Shown in pieces: positions 1 to 7,599 of a stretch of DNA of 64,000 nt; position 1 is the stretch's first letter; each line of letters begins with the position of its first letter. The DNA comes from JAVXTH01 sp036642795. GTDB taxonomy: Bacteria; Bacillota_I; Bacilli_A; Erysipelotrichales; Erysipelotrichaceae. Both the position numbers and the translations under genes were made by a program. The notes under the pieces were generated by a model that ran no database searches, was not told where the DNA came from, and saw only the letters and a program-made list of their open reading frames with translations. The stretch lies in contig JAVXTH010000003.1 of the NCBI GenBank assembly GCA_036642795.1, positions 1 through 64,000 on the forward strand, given 5' to 3'.

Positions 1-2
1 AT

Positions 3-53
3 AAAGAAATTGAATTATCTTATATTTATACGCCTCGCCAATCAACGAAATAA
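3..53 (+). CDS. C-terminal tail of an upstream gene (partial, unidentified)
   Basis: An open frame enters from the left edge and ends at TAA 51-53, giving a tail that reads KEIELSYIYTPRQSTK. A strong promoter starts only four bases after this stop, which fits the end of a gene. The fragment is too short to assign a family, and another frame is also open here, so the frame choice is tentative. Confidence 0.35.
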   Translation, partial: KEIELSYIYTPRQSTK

Positions 54-56
54 AGA

Positions 57-84
57 TTGACAATTGTTTAATATTATCTATACT
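57..84 (+). promoter_or_regulatory. Sigma-A promoter of the tyrS T-box leader
   Basis: TTGACA at 57-62 and TATACT at 79-84 are separated by 16 bases. Transcription should begin near 91, just upstream of the T-box leader. Confidence 0.75.
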
Positions 85-90
85 TATAGA

Positions 91-304
91 ATAAGCGCAT
101 GATAAGAAATAGTAAATAAGCGAAATGTTTAGAGAGATGATTGGCTTGCTGAAAGATCATCCAGGGAACTTATTGAATACACCTTTGAGCTGTTTTATTA
201 AAATAAAACCGTTTCACTCACGTTACGAGTTTAAGTGCATCATGAATTTGATGAACTAAGGTGGTACCACGCTAAAGCGTCCTTGGATTGAGGACGTTTT
301 TATT
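91..304 (+). promoter_or_regulatory. T-box riboswitch (tRNA-Tyr sensing) with terminator
   Basis: The leader ends with the conserved T-box core AAGGTGGTACCACG near 258-271. This is followed by a terminator hairpin, CGTCCT (278-283) pairing with AGGACG (291-296), and a U tract. A Stem I-like segment precedes it, and the specifier loop reads GAA-TAC-ACC with the tyrosine codon UAC at 178-180. In this family uncharged tRNA-Tyr stabilises the antiterminator and allows read-through into tyrS. The specifier matches the downstream gene, which supports both calls. Confidence 0.9.
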
Positions 305-321
305 TTGAAAGGATGAAGAAG

Positions 322-1560
322 ATGAAATTATTTGAAGAATTGAAATGGCGAGGTTTAGTAAATGATATAACTTCCCCTGAATTAGAAGATGCCCTAAACA
401 ATGGCGAATTAACTTTCTATATTGGAACCGATCCAACCGGAGATAGTTTACATATCGGTCATTATTCTAGTTTGCTATGTGCGAAACGCTTAAAGGAACA
501 TGGACATCACCCAATTATGTTAGTTGGTGGAGCTACCGGTTTTATTGGTGATCCAAAGGCAACTGGGGAAAGAACGATGTTGAGTAAGGAAAAGTTGGAT
601 TATAATTATGCTTCGTTAAGTAAGCAAATCGAAAAATTATTTGGCTTTACGATGGTTAATAATTATGATTGGACAAAAGATATTTCTATTTTAGATTTTC
701 TAATTGATTATGGAAAGTTCTTTAATGTGAATTATATGTTGAGTAAAGATACCGTGAAAAGTCGTTTAGAAAGTGGTATTTCTTATACTGAATTCTCTTA
801 TATGATTCTTCAATCTTTGGATTTCTTACATTTATATGAAAGTCATAATTGTACTTTACAAATTGGTGGACAAGATCAATGGGGTAATATTACCAGTGGC
901 CTAGAATTAATCCGTAAAAAACATGGAACGGATGTTAAATGTTATGGATTAACGATGCCTTTAATAACAAAAGCCGATGGTACAAAATTTGGAAAGAGTG
1001 AAACAGGTACGGTTTGGTTAGATAAAAGCAAAACATCCCCTTATGAAATGTATCAATTCCTAGTCAATTCGGAAGATGAAAAAGTCATTGATTATCTTAA
1101 AAAGTTAACCTTCTTAAGCAAAGAAGAAATTGATGCATTGGAAGATCAAGTTAAAAACGAAGCACATAAACGAGCAGCTCAAAAAGTCCTTGCCAAAGAA
1201 GTTGTTTGTTTCTTACATGGTCAAGAGGAATATGATAAAGCCTTAAAGATTACCAATGCCTTATTTAGTGGTGATATTAAATCATTATCAAGCGATGAAT
1301 GCAAAGATGCATTACATGGTTTTGAAATAAAAGAAATTGGCAATCATAAAGAACTCGTTGATGTTTTGGTTGATAGTAACATCGCTTCAAGTAAAAGAGA
1401 AGCAAGAGAATGGATTAATCAGGGATCCATTCAAATCAATGGAGAAAAAATTCAAGATCCACAAACAATCATTGATAAAGAAAATGCATTGTATGATTCT
1501 TTAACCTTAATAAAAAGAGGCAAACGAAATTATTTTGTCATTAAACAAGTTGAAAACTAA
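322..1560 (+). CDS. tyrS: Tyrosyl-tRNA synthetase
   Basis: This cytosolic class I aminoacyl-tRNA synthetase charges tRNA-Tyr. The N-terminal domain carries HIGH at about residues 44-47, and a KFGKS loop in place of KMSKS lies near residue 220. A C-terminal S4 RNA-binding domain begins near residue 345 (SSKREAREWINQGSIQING). The length of 412 residues is normal. An ATG at 313 is in frame, but the GAAAGG ribosome site touches it; ATG 322 lies nine bases downstream and gives the usual N-terminus MKLFEELKWRG, so 322 is preferred. The gene is monocistronic, with a T-box upstream and a terminator directly after the stop. Confidence 0.95.
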   Translation: MKLFEELKWRGLVNDITSPELEDALNNGELTFYIGTDPTGDSLHIGHYSSLLCAKRLKEHGHHPIMLVGGATGFIGDPKATGERTMLSKEKLDYNYASLSKQIEKLFGFTMVNNYDWTKDISILDFLIDYGKFFNVNYMLSKDTVKSRLESGISYTEFSYMILQSLDFLHLYESHNCTLQIGGQDQWGNITSGLELIRKKHGTDVKCYGLTMPLITKADGTKFGKSETGTVWLDKSKTSPYEMYQFLVNSEDEKVIDYLKKLTFLSKEEIDALEDQVKNEAHKRAAQKVLAKEVVCFLHGQEEYDKALKITNALFSGDIKSLSSDECKDALHGFEIKEIGNHKELVDVLVDSNIASSKREAREWINQGSIQINGEKIQDPQTIIDKENALYDSLTLIKRGKRNYFVIKQVEN

Positions 1561-1572
1561 CTTGTTTTTTTT
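1543..1572 (+). terminator. tyrS intrinsic terminator
   Basis: AAACAAGTT (1543-1551) pairs with AACTTGTTT (1559-1567) around a seven-base loop, followed by a T tract. The tyrS stop codon lies inside the hairpin. Confidence 0.8.
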
Positions 1573-1576
1573 ATAC

Positions 1577-1603
1577 ACCAAATGGGCTTTTATACATAGT
1601 ATG
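1577..1603 (+). promoter_or_regulatory. Possible SigK-type promoter of the dpa operon
   Basis: AC at 1577-1578 and CATAGTATG at 1595-1603 are about 16 bases apart. This resembles the SigK pattern (AC, then CATAnnnTA) with one mismatch. SigK drives the equivalent spoVF operon in B. subtilis. The match is short, and CATAGTA also fits a SigG -10. Confidence 0.35.
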
Positions 1604-1623
1604 AAATACCAAGGAGGTAACGT

Positions 1624-2403
1624 ATGTTATTAGGAGTCGTTCATAGTAATAAAGAAATGTTAGAAGTATATCTTAATTTAAGTAAAACATATGATACTTA
1701 TTTAATAAATGAATTTAGTAAAGAAACCGATTTGCTTCTTCCTGATATCATCGTATTCCCAATTAATGGGATCGATGAAGAAGGTAATATCAAAGGTTGT
1801 CATGGAAAGATTCGCTTAAATAAAGCGTTTTATAAACAATTAAAAGATAAAAAGATATTTGCGGGTGTTCCGGTTCCATTCTTACAATCCTTACATTATC
1901 CGATTCATTATTATTTAGAAGATCCTCAAGTAATCAAGCAAAATGCTGTTTTAACGGCAGAGGGTGTCTTGTTTTTATTAATTGATAGTACCCAGTTATC
2001 GATATTAGAATTGAACATTGATTTAATTGGCTATGGAGTTTGTGGAAAAGCAATCTATGCTTTATTAAAAGCGATTGGAGCTCATGTACGCGTAATTCGT
2101 AGAGAAGATGATATAAGTAACGAAGATGTGATAAGCATCCAGCAATGGAAGCAAATGGAGTGTGGAGATGTAATTATTAATACGGCACCGGCTGTGATAA
2201 TCGATCGTGAAAGAATGAGCCAATTTATAAAAAAACCGGTTATTATCGATATTGCTAGTGGTAATCAAATTGATGAGAAAGTGGCCTTGTATTATGGAAT
2301 TCGTTTGATTCAAGGAAAAAGCCTACCAGCAATCTTCGCAAGTAAAAGTGCCGGTAAGTTAATTGGCGAATATATAAGGAGGGAAATGGATGCTGAAGAA
2401 TAA
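1624..2403 (+). CDS. dpaA: Dipicolinate synthase subunit A
   Basis: Together with DpaB this protein oxidises the DapA product to dipicolinic acid, which is loaded into the spore core. The middle of the protein has a Rossmann nucleotide-binding turn, GYGVCGKAI, near residue 136, followed by a strand and a D/E-rich segment as in SpoVFA. The C-terminal part contains the IDIASG segment typical of the family. At 259 residues it is shorter than the roughly 300-residue Bacillus subunit, and the N-terminal domain looks trimmed. A strong AAGGAGG site precedes ATG 1624. The gene overlaps dpaB by 14 bases, which suggests translational coupling in a dpaA-dpaB-dapA operon. Confidence 0.9.
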   Translation: MLLGVVHSNKEMLEVYLNLSKTYDTYLINEFSKETDLLLPDIIVFPINGIDEEGNIKGCHGKIRLNKAFYKQLKDKKIFAGVPVPFLQSLHYPIHYYLEDPQVIKQNAVLTAEGVLFLLIDSTQLSILELNIDLIGYGVCGKAIYALLKAIGAHVRVIRREDDISNEDVISIQQWKQMECGDVIINTAPAVIIDRERMSQFIKKPVIIDIASGNQIDEKVALYYGIRLIQGKSLPAIFASKSAGKLIGEYIRREMDAEE

Positions 2404-2983
2404 AAAGATTATCATTGGAATATGTGGATCTTTTTGTAATCATCAACCGGTATTAAATGAGATAAAGAAGTTAGTATTAAACAATGAAGTAAAGATTATT
2501 GTTAGTGACAATGTTAATAAAATGTCAACGCGTTTCTTTGATCGTGATGATTTTATGGAACAATTAGAATCAATCACAAAGAATAAGATTATATCAACTT
2601 TATTTGAAGCAGAAAAGATTGGTCCAGATAATTATTACGATATAATGGCAATTGTCCCAATGAGTGCAACCATCTGTGCAAAACTTGTCAATGGAATCTA
2701 TGATTCACCAGTAAGCCTTGGGGCTAAAGCAATGATTCGCAATAACAAAAATATTGTGATTGGCTTAGCGAGCAACGATGGGCTAGGAATGGTTGCACCT
2801 AATTTCTTTCGCTTAATAAATATCAAACATATTTATACCTTGCCCTTTAGCCAAGATGCACCTTTCTTAAAGCCATATAGTATTATCTCAAAATGGACTA
2901 GTTTAGAAGCAACGCTTGCTAGTGCTTTAAATAATATTCAGATTCAACCAATCCTTGCGATAAATAACGAAGGTGAAAAATGA
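2390..2983 (+). CDS. dpaB: Dipicolinate synthase subunit B
   Basis: This is the flavoprotein-like subunit of dipicolinate synthase (SpoVFB family), acting in the mother cell late in sporulation. The N-terminus IIIGICGSFC followed by an alpha/beta fold is typical of the flavin-binding cysteine-decarboxylase-like family. Other landmarks are VPMSATICAKL and SLGAKAMIRN, both conserved in SpoVFB. The length of 197 residues matches the family. AGGAGGG lies a few bases before ATG 2390, inside the end of dpaA. The stop overlaps the start of dapA by four bases (ATGA), so all three genes look co-translated. Confidence 0.9.
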   Translation: MLKNKKIIIGICGSFCNHQPVLNEIKKLVLNNEVKIIVSDNVNKMSTRFFDRDDFMEQLESITKNKIISTLFEAEKIGPDNYYDIMAIVPMSATICAKLVNGIYDSPVSLGAKAMIRNNKNIVIGLASNDGLGMVAPNFFRLINIKHIYTLPFSQDAPFLKPYSIISKWTSLEATLASALNNIQIQPILAINNEGEK

Positions 2984-3846
2984 AGAAAATTATGGTTGCT
3001 TTGATCACTCCCTTTTTTAAAAAGGGATGCATTGATTATAAATCCTTAGAAACAATCGTTTTACGATTATTAGGGGAAGGAGTCGATGGTTTTATTGTCT
3101 GTGGTACAACAAGTGAAGTATCCACGTTAAGTCATGAAGAACGATTTCAAATCTTAAACTATGTGATTAAACTATGTGCCCATCGATGTGAAATATGGTT
3201 TGGCTGTGGCAGTAATAATACACAAACAACCATTACCTTAATGAAGGAAGCTCAAAATCATGAAATTGATGGCTATTTAATTGTAACACCTTATTATAAT
3301 AAGCCTTCACAGCGTGGCTTATTTGAACATTTTTCAAAGATTGCCAGTCATACAAAATTACCCATTATGCTTTATAATGTGCCAGCTCGTTGTGGTGTTA
3401 CTTTAAGCTATGAAGTAATAAAAGCATTAAAAGATAAACATCCTAATATTTATGGTTTGAAACAGGCGAGCAAGGATTATGATTGCGTTAAAAAGATGAA
3501 GCAAGCTTATCCTGATTTTGTTATATATAGTGGGGAAGACGCGTATTTAAAACAAGCCTTCCAGGCTGGTATGGATGGTATTATATCGGTCGCAGGGCAT
3601 TTGTTTTTAGCGGACATCAAAGCCTTTATCGATGCTTATGAAAATCATCAAGATACTGCGATTGCTGAAGCTACCATGGTTAAAAATGCTCAACTATGTT
3701 TTTGTGATGCATCGCCTGCTCCGATTAAATATATGTTATCGTTACGAGGGGAATGTAGAAATGTGTTGCGCTTACCCTTAACGGTAGTAAGCAGGGATAA
3801 ACAAAAATTAATTGATGAATTTAATCGCTCATTCGACATTTCATGA
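2980..3846 (+). CDS. dapA: 4-hydroxy-tetrahydrodipicolinate synthase
   Basis: DapA condenses pyruvate with aspartate semialdehyde, giving the precursor shared by lysine/diaminopimelate and dipicolinate synthesis. The TIM-barrel family motifs are clear: GTTSEVSTLSHEE near residue 43, the catalytic tyrosine in YNVPARCG near residue 132, and the Schiff-base lysine in GLKQASKD near residue 160. The length of 288 residues is normal. It is the last gene of the dpa operon, directly overlapping dpaB, with no asd or dapG between as in Bacillus. This placement suggests that this copy mainly serves dipicolinate production in the sporulating cell. Confidence 0.92.
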   Translation: MKKIMVALITPFFKKGCIDYKSLETIVLRLLGEGVDGFIVCGTTSEVSTLSHEERFQILNYVIKLCAHRCEIWFGCGSNNTQTTITLMKEAQNHEIDGYLIVTPYYNKPSQRGLFEHFSKIASHTKLPIMLYNVPARCGVTLSYEVIKALKDKHPNIYGLKQASKDYDCVKKMKQAYPDFVIYSGEDAYLKQAFQAGMDGIISVAGHLFLADIKAFIDAYENHQDTAIAEATMVKNAQLCFCDASPAPIKYMLSLRGECRNVLRLPLTVVSRDKQKLIDEFNRSFDIS

Positions 3847-3881
3847 GCCATTGATTTAGTATACTTTTAATAGGTGATAAA

Positions 3882-4064
3882 ATGATGCAAGTCGAAGTCT
3901 TTGATGAAGAACATGAAATTGATTTAAAGGTTGTAATCAATGCCTTTTTAAAACAACATGAAACATATCGAATCCTTGATATTAAGTTTTCTACAGCTGC
4001 TTTTGTTGAAGAAGAAGAACAGATTTATTGCTTTAGTGCGATGATTATTTATGATAATAATTAG
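3882..4064 (+). CDS. cse60: Cse60-like small sporulation protein
   Basis: This 60-residue acidic protein resembles B. subtilis Cse60, a SigE-controlled sporulation protein of unknown function. The conserved parts are FDEEHEIDL near the N-terminus and QIYCFSAMIIY near the C-terminus. An AGGTG ribosome site lies 5 bases before ATG 3882 and 8 bases before the in-frame ATG 3885, so either could be the start. It follows the dpa operon by 35 bases and may belong to the same sporulation regulon. I recognise the family from its motifs only; no biochemical role can be inferred. Confidence 0.75.
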   Translation: MMQVEVFDEEHEIDLKVVINAFLKQHETYRILDIKFSTAAFVEEEEQIYCFSAMIIYDNN

Positions 4065-4122
4065 TTTGTTTTAAATAATCATCGTATCTTTAATTAAGTG
4101 AAAAAGCAGAAAGAATGAAATC

Positions 4123-4145
4123 AAAACGGGTTTCGTTTTCTTTTG
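4123..4145 (+). terminator. Weak intrinsic terminator after cse60
   Basis: AAAACG (4123-4128) pairs with CGTTTT (4134-4139), followed by a T-rich run. The hairpin is short, so the call is tentative. Confidence 0.4.
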
Positions 4146-4146
4146 T

Positions 4147-4174
4147 TTGTTCCTATAATAAATTATGTTATAAT
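4147..4174 (+). promoter_or_regulatory. Sigma-A promoter of the lipoprotein operon
   Basis: TTGTTC at 4147-4152 and TATAAT at 4169-4174 are 16 bases apart. The position, about 20 bases before ATG 4194, supports that start over an in-frame ATG at 4143. Confidence 0.6.
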
Positions 4175-4193
4175 ACTTAATAGAGGTGATTTC

Positions 4194-4721
4194 ATGCGTA
4201 AATTATTACTGCTTGTACTCTGCTTTACGATGATTAGTGGTTGTTCTTCTAATAGCAATGCGAGTGAAGAACGTTCAAAAAAGTATGATGAATATGTTAA
4301 AACAGTGGAAGATAATAGTGATGTTGTGTCAAACGATATTCCTTTTGATCATGCCCTGGAAGTTCATAAAGTAAAGAAAAATTTGTATCAATATACGGTA
4401 ACGATTGATAATCCTAAAATTGCAATGTATAACATTGAAGAGATTGTAGTTGATAAGAAAATGATCAATGGGAAAATCATGTTCCCTAATGTTGGCATTA
4501 TTGATGATGAAGATGCCCAATATAATTTGATTCCTTTTCAATCGAATAATAAAAAAGGCTTTCAAAAAGGAATTCAATTAAGTGGAGAAACTTCACAGAG
4601 TGAATTTACTCTTTATGTTTTAGTAACTTGGAAAGATTATGCTAAGTTAAAAACAAGCAAAGCTTTCTTTAATTATCACTATGATGCAAAACAAGTAGAA
4701 AAAACTGCAGGCGAATCCTAA
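4194..4721 (+). CDS. Putative lipoprotein of unknown function
   Basis: The protein has a type II signal peptide (MRKLLLLVLCFTMISGC) with a lipobox cysteine at residue 17, so it should be anchored to the outer face of the membrane. The rest, about 158 residues, is charged and predicted soluble; I recognise no domain. The start is ATG 4194, after GAGGTGAT; an in-frame ATG at 4143 lies inside the promoter. The stop overlaps the flippase start (TAATG), so the two are probably co-expressed. A cell-envelope role is suggested only by this neighbour. Confidence 0.75.
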   Translation: MRKLLLLVLCFTMISGCSSNSNASEERSKKYDEYVKTVEDNSDVVSNDIPFDHALEVHKVKKNLYQYTVTIDNPKIAMYNIEEIVVDKKMINGKIMFPNVGIIDDEDAQYNLIPFQSNNKKGFQKGIQLSGETSQSEFTLYVLVTWKDYAKLKTSKAFFNYHYDAKQVEKTAGES

Positions 4722-6352
4722 TGGAAAAACGCAAACAATCGATTATTGCTGGTGGTTTAATTTCTTCGGCAGGAATTTTTATATCTAAATTCATCGGTAT
4801 TATTTATGTTATACCACTGCAAAATATTTTAGGACCAGAAAATATGGTGTATTATGGAATGTCTTTTAATATATACTCTTATATATTAAATGTCGCAACG
4901 GCAGGTATTCCCTTTGCGGTAGCAACGATGGTTGCTCGTTATATGGCCCATGGTGATTATAAAACATCTTTATTAGTAAAGAAATTGTCGTTATCTTTAA
5001 TGGCAATTTTTGGCTTGTTATCGATGTTAATCTTAATGATTAGTTCTGGTGTTTTCGCTAATATCATGGCTTCTGATTTAGGCGAGCAGGGGATTGAGAA
5101 CATGCGTAATGTTTTAATTGTTATCTCAATTGCTTTATTTTTTGTACCGATTTTAAGTGCCTTAAGAGGTTTTTACCAAGGCTTAAAAGAAATGGAACTC
5201 TATGCAAAGTCGCAAGTATTAGAACAGTTAACACGAGTTGGCTTTTTATTAGTTTCTGGAGCATTGATTGTTTATGTATTTAATTGGGATCGAATCTGGG
5301 CAACGTATTTTGCGGTTTTTTCAGCTTCCGTTGCTGCAATTTTCGCTTTTATCCATTTATTATTATATGATCGAAAACAAATGCCTGAATTAAAAAAAGC
5401 AGCCCAAGCCCAAGAAATTGAAGGCAATACAGATCGTAAATTACTAATTAATGAATTATTATTCATCGCATTACCTTATTTATTCGTAGCCATTTTAGGT
5501 TATAGTGATATGATCATCAGTACTTTGTTTGTGAATAAGGGATTGATTGCCCATGGAAACAGCGCAAAAGAAGTCTTACAAATTGTTTCCGTTGTCTTTA
5601 CACCAGTTCAAAAAATTATGTCCATTCCGATGGTATTAGCACCTGGTTTCTCAATTGCTATTATTCCATACATAACAAGTGCTTTAGCTAAGAAAGATTT
5701 TAAAAGCGTAAGAAAGAATATTACCGAATGCATCGACAGTGTTTTATTCATCGGTATTCCTATTTCTTTTTGCTTGTTTATCTTTGCGAAACCAATTATG
5801 GCCTTTATTGCCGGAGAAGCAAATCTTGACTTAAATCAAGAAATACTAAGTTGGTTTGCGATTGAAGCTTTTATATCGACTATTTCACCTGTTTTAAGTA
5901 GTTTAATGATGGTTTGTCGCATGCAAAAGATTAATATTAGAAATTTAATCATCTACGTTATTCTAAAAGTAATCACTACTTATCCATTCTTAGTAGCCTT
6001 TGGTTATAGTGGTATGGTACTTTCAACGATGTTATCCTTAGGGGTTTGTATTTGTTTAGATATCTACGCTTTATCAAAAGTTTACTTAATTAATTGGCGT
6101 GTCACTTTCCATCGGATTATCTTTATGATTTTATCCTTGAGTGGTATTGTTATAATCGGCTATGGCAGCAATCTGATTGGTTTAAAGGGCTATGGACAGG
6201 GAATGCTAATAAATACCATCCAATTAGGAATTAGTGGAGGATTAGCCGTATGTGCGTATTTGGCAATCGCTTATGCATTCCACTTACCACAAGCAATCTT
6301 TCATGTTGATTTAAAGAATTTTTTGAAACGAGGTAAAAAGGATGCGTCTTGA
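4721..6352 (+). CDS. ytgP: MurJ/SpoVB-family polysaccharide or lipid II flippase
   Basis: This 543-residue integral membrane protein of the MVF/MATE-like exporter superfamily is predicted to have about 14 hydrophobic helices. The N-terminus (GGLISSAGIFISKFIGIIYVIPL) and the segment PFAVATMVARY match the YtgP/SpoVB/MurJ branch, which flips lipid-linked cell wall precursors. In B. subtilis, ytgP is next to an RsuA-family gene (ytzG), and the same pair is seen here. That favours YtgP, the vegetative lipid II flippase, over the sporulation paralogue SpoVB. It overlaps both neighbours by a few bases in one operon. Confidence 0.85.
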   Translation: MEKRKQSIIAGGLISSAGIFISKFIGIIYVIPLQNILGPENMVYYGMSFNIYSYILNVATAGIPFAVATMVARYMAHGDYKTSLLVKKLSLSLMAIFGLLSMLILMISSGVFANIMASDLGEQGIENMRNVLIVISIALFFVPILSALRGFYQGLKEMELYAKSQVLEQLTRVGFLLVSGALIVYVFNWDRIWATYFAVFSASVAAIFAFIHLLLYDRKQMPELKKAAQAQEIEGNTDRKLLINELLFIALPYLFVAILGYSDMIISTLFVNKGLIAHGNSAKEVLQIVSVVFTPVQKIMSIPMVLAPGFSIAIIPYITSALAKKDFKSVRKNITECIDSVLFIGIPISFCLFIFAKPIMAFIAGEANLDLNQEILSWFAIEAFISTISPVLSSLMMVCRMQKINIRNLIIYVILKVITTYPFLVAFGYSGMVLSTMLSLGVCICLDIYALSKVYLINWRVTFHRIIFMILSLSGIVIIGYGSNLIGLKGYGQGMLINTIQLGISGGLAVCAYLAIAYAFHLPQAIFHVDLKNFLKRGKKDAS

Positions 6353-7040
6353 TAAATATTTATCACATGCTTTAGGTATGAGTCGAAAAGAAGTAAGAAA
6401 AATCGTTCGTTCTTCCCAGATTAAAGTGAATGATAAAGTGATGCGCGATGAGAGTTTTCATATCGATGAAACAAAAGATCAAATTCAATTTAATGATGAA
6501 CGAATACAATTTCAAGAACAAGTTTATTATATGTTAAATAAACCAAAAGGCGTCGTGAGTGCTACCAAAGATAATGTTTATCCAACTGTTTTAACATGCT
6601 TAGACGACCAGCGAAATGATTTGTTTCCGATTGGCCGTTTGGATGTTGATACAACTGGCTTGTTAATTATTAGTAACGATGGGGAATTAGCCCATTATTT
6701 ATGTTCGCCTAAACACCATAAAGATAAACTTTATCTTGTCCATTTATTAAACGATATTGATGATCAACAAATCGCTGGACTAAGTAAGGAAATCGTTTAT
6801 GAAGAAGATCATTATCGTCCTGGCAAAGTAGAAGTGATAAATTCTAAATGTATTCATTTAACCATTCAAGAAGGTAAATTCCACCAAGTAAAAAGAATGA
6901 TTAAAGTAGTTGGTAATGAAGTAGTTGAACTTTCAAGAATAGCTTTTGGCGGTTTGTTTTTAGATGAAAATCTTGGCGAAGGCGAATATCGTGAATTAAG
7001 CGTAGAGGAACTGCAATTATTAAAAGGTAAAGATAATTGA
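6342..7040 (+). CDS. RsuA/RluB-family 16S or 23S rRNA pseudouridine synthase
   Basis: The protein isomerises a specific uridine in rRNA. It has an N-terminal S4 RNA-binding domain (MRLDKYLSHALGMSRKEVRKIVRS, residues 1-60), and the catalytic domain carries the motif GRLDVDTTGLLI with the nucleophilic aspartate near residue 105. The substrate loop EGKFHQVKRM is also present. The length of 232 residues fits RsuA-type enzymes better than the longer RluB. It overlaps the flippase gene by 11 bases and the downstream folA by 4. The exact rRNA target cannot be read from the sequence. Confidence 0.88.
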   Translation: MRLDKYLSHALGMSRKEVRKIVRSSQIKVNDKVMRDESFHIDETKDQIQFNDERIQFQEQVYYMLNKPKGVVSATKDNVYPTVLTCLDDQRNDLFPIGRLDVDTTGLLIISNDGELAHYLCSPKHHKDKLYLVHLLNDIDDQQIAGLSKEIVYEEDHYRPGKVEVINSKCIHLTIQEGKFHQVKRMIKVVGNEVVELSRIAFGGLFLDENLGEGEYRELSVEELQLLKGKDN

Positions 7041-7510
7041 TTACAATGGTTGTAGCTATTGATTCTAATGGCTTAATTGGATCAAAAGGTAAAATGCCTT
7101 GGGTAAATAAGGAAGATTTGAAATGGTTTAAACAGATTACCATGCATAAAAAGCTATTGATGGGTCGAGTTACTTATGAGCATTTGGAAAAGGGCTTAAA
7201 GGACCGTGAATTGATTATTCTAAGTAAAAATGAAGCTTATGAAGTGGATCAAACGATTGGATGGGTTTGTCATCAACCAGAGTTGTTTTTGCCTATTTGG
7301 GCAAAGCAAAATGAGTCTTATATGCTTTGTGGTGGAAAAGCTATCTATGAATTAGGATTAGCTTACACGAAGGAAATTTATCTATCCTTGGTGGAAGGAA
7401 CTTATCAAGGGGATACTTATTTAAACTTAGACCTAAGTCATTTCAAGTGTGTTTCAAGTGAAAATAGAACTGGATTTCGATTATTTCATTATCAACGTAT
7501 CGATTCATAA
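7037..7510 (+). CDS. folA: Dihydrofolate reductase
   Basis: This enzyme reduces dihydrofolate to tetrahydrofolate with NADPH. Motifs seen are VVAIDSNGLIG at the N-terminus, KMPWVNKEDLKWFK with the substrate-binding acidic residue, LLMGRVTYE for NADPH, and MLCGGKAIYE near residue 97. The length of 157 residues is typical. The likely start is TTG 7037, giving MITMVVAI as in other reductases, with AAAGGT upstream; ATG 7046 would shorten the first beta strand. It overlaps the previous stop codon by four bases and is the last gene of the lipoprotein-flippase-synthase operon. Confidence 0.9.
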   Translation: MITMVVAIDSNGLIGSKGKMPWVNKEDLKWFKQITMHKKLLMGRVTYEHLEKGLKDRELIILSKNEAYEVDQTIGWVCHQPELFLPIWAKQNESYMLCGGKAIYELGLAYTKEIYLSLVEGTYQGDTYLNLDLSHFKCVSSENRTGFRLFHYQRIDS

Positions 7511-7546
7511 GGACAAAGATTAAAGTTTTAGGATGAGATAGCTAGC

Positions 7547-7575
7547 TTGCTTTCAGTATCTTAAAATAGTATAAT
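7547..7575 (+). promoter_or_regulatory. Sigma-A promoter of the femX-like gene
   Basis: TTGCTT at 7547-7552 and TATAAT at 7570-7575 are 17 bases apart, 25 bases before ATG 7600. Confidence 0.65.
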
Positions 7576-7599
7576 AAGCGAGTATTAGGAGGTTTTACA

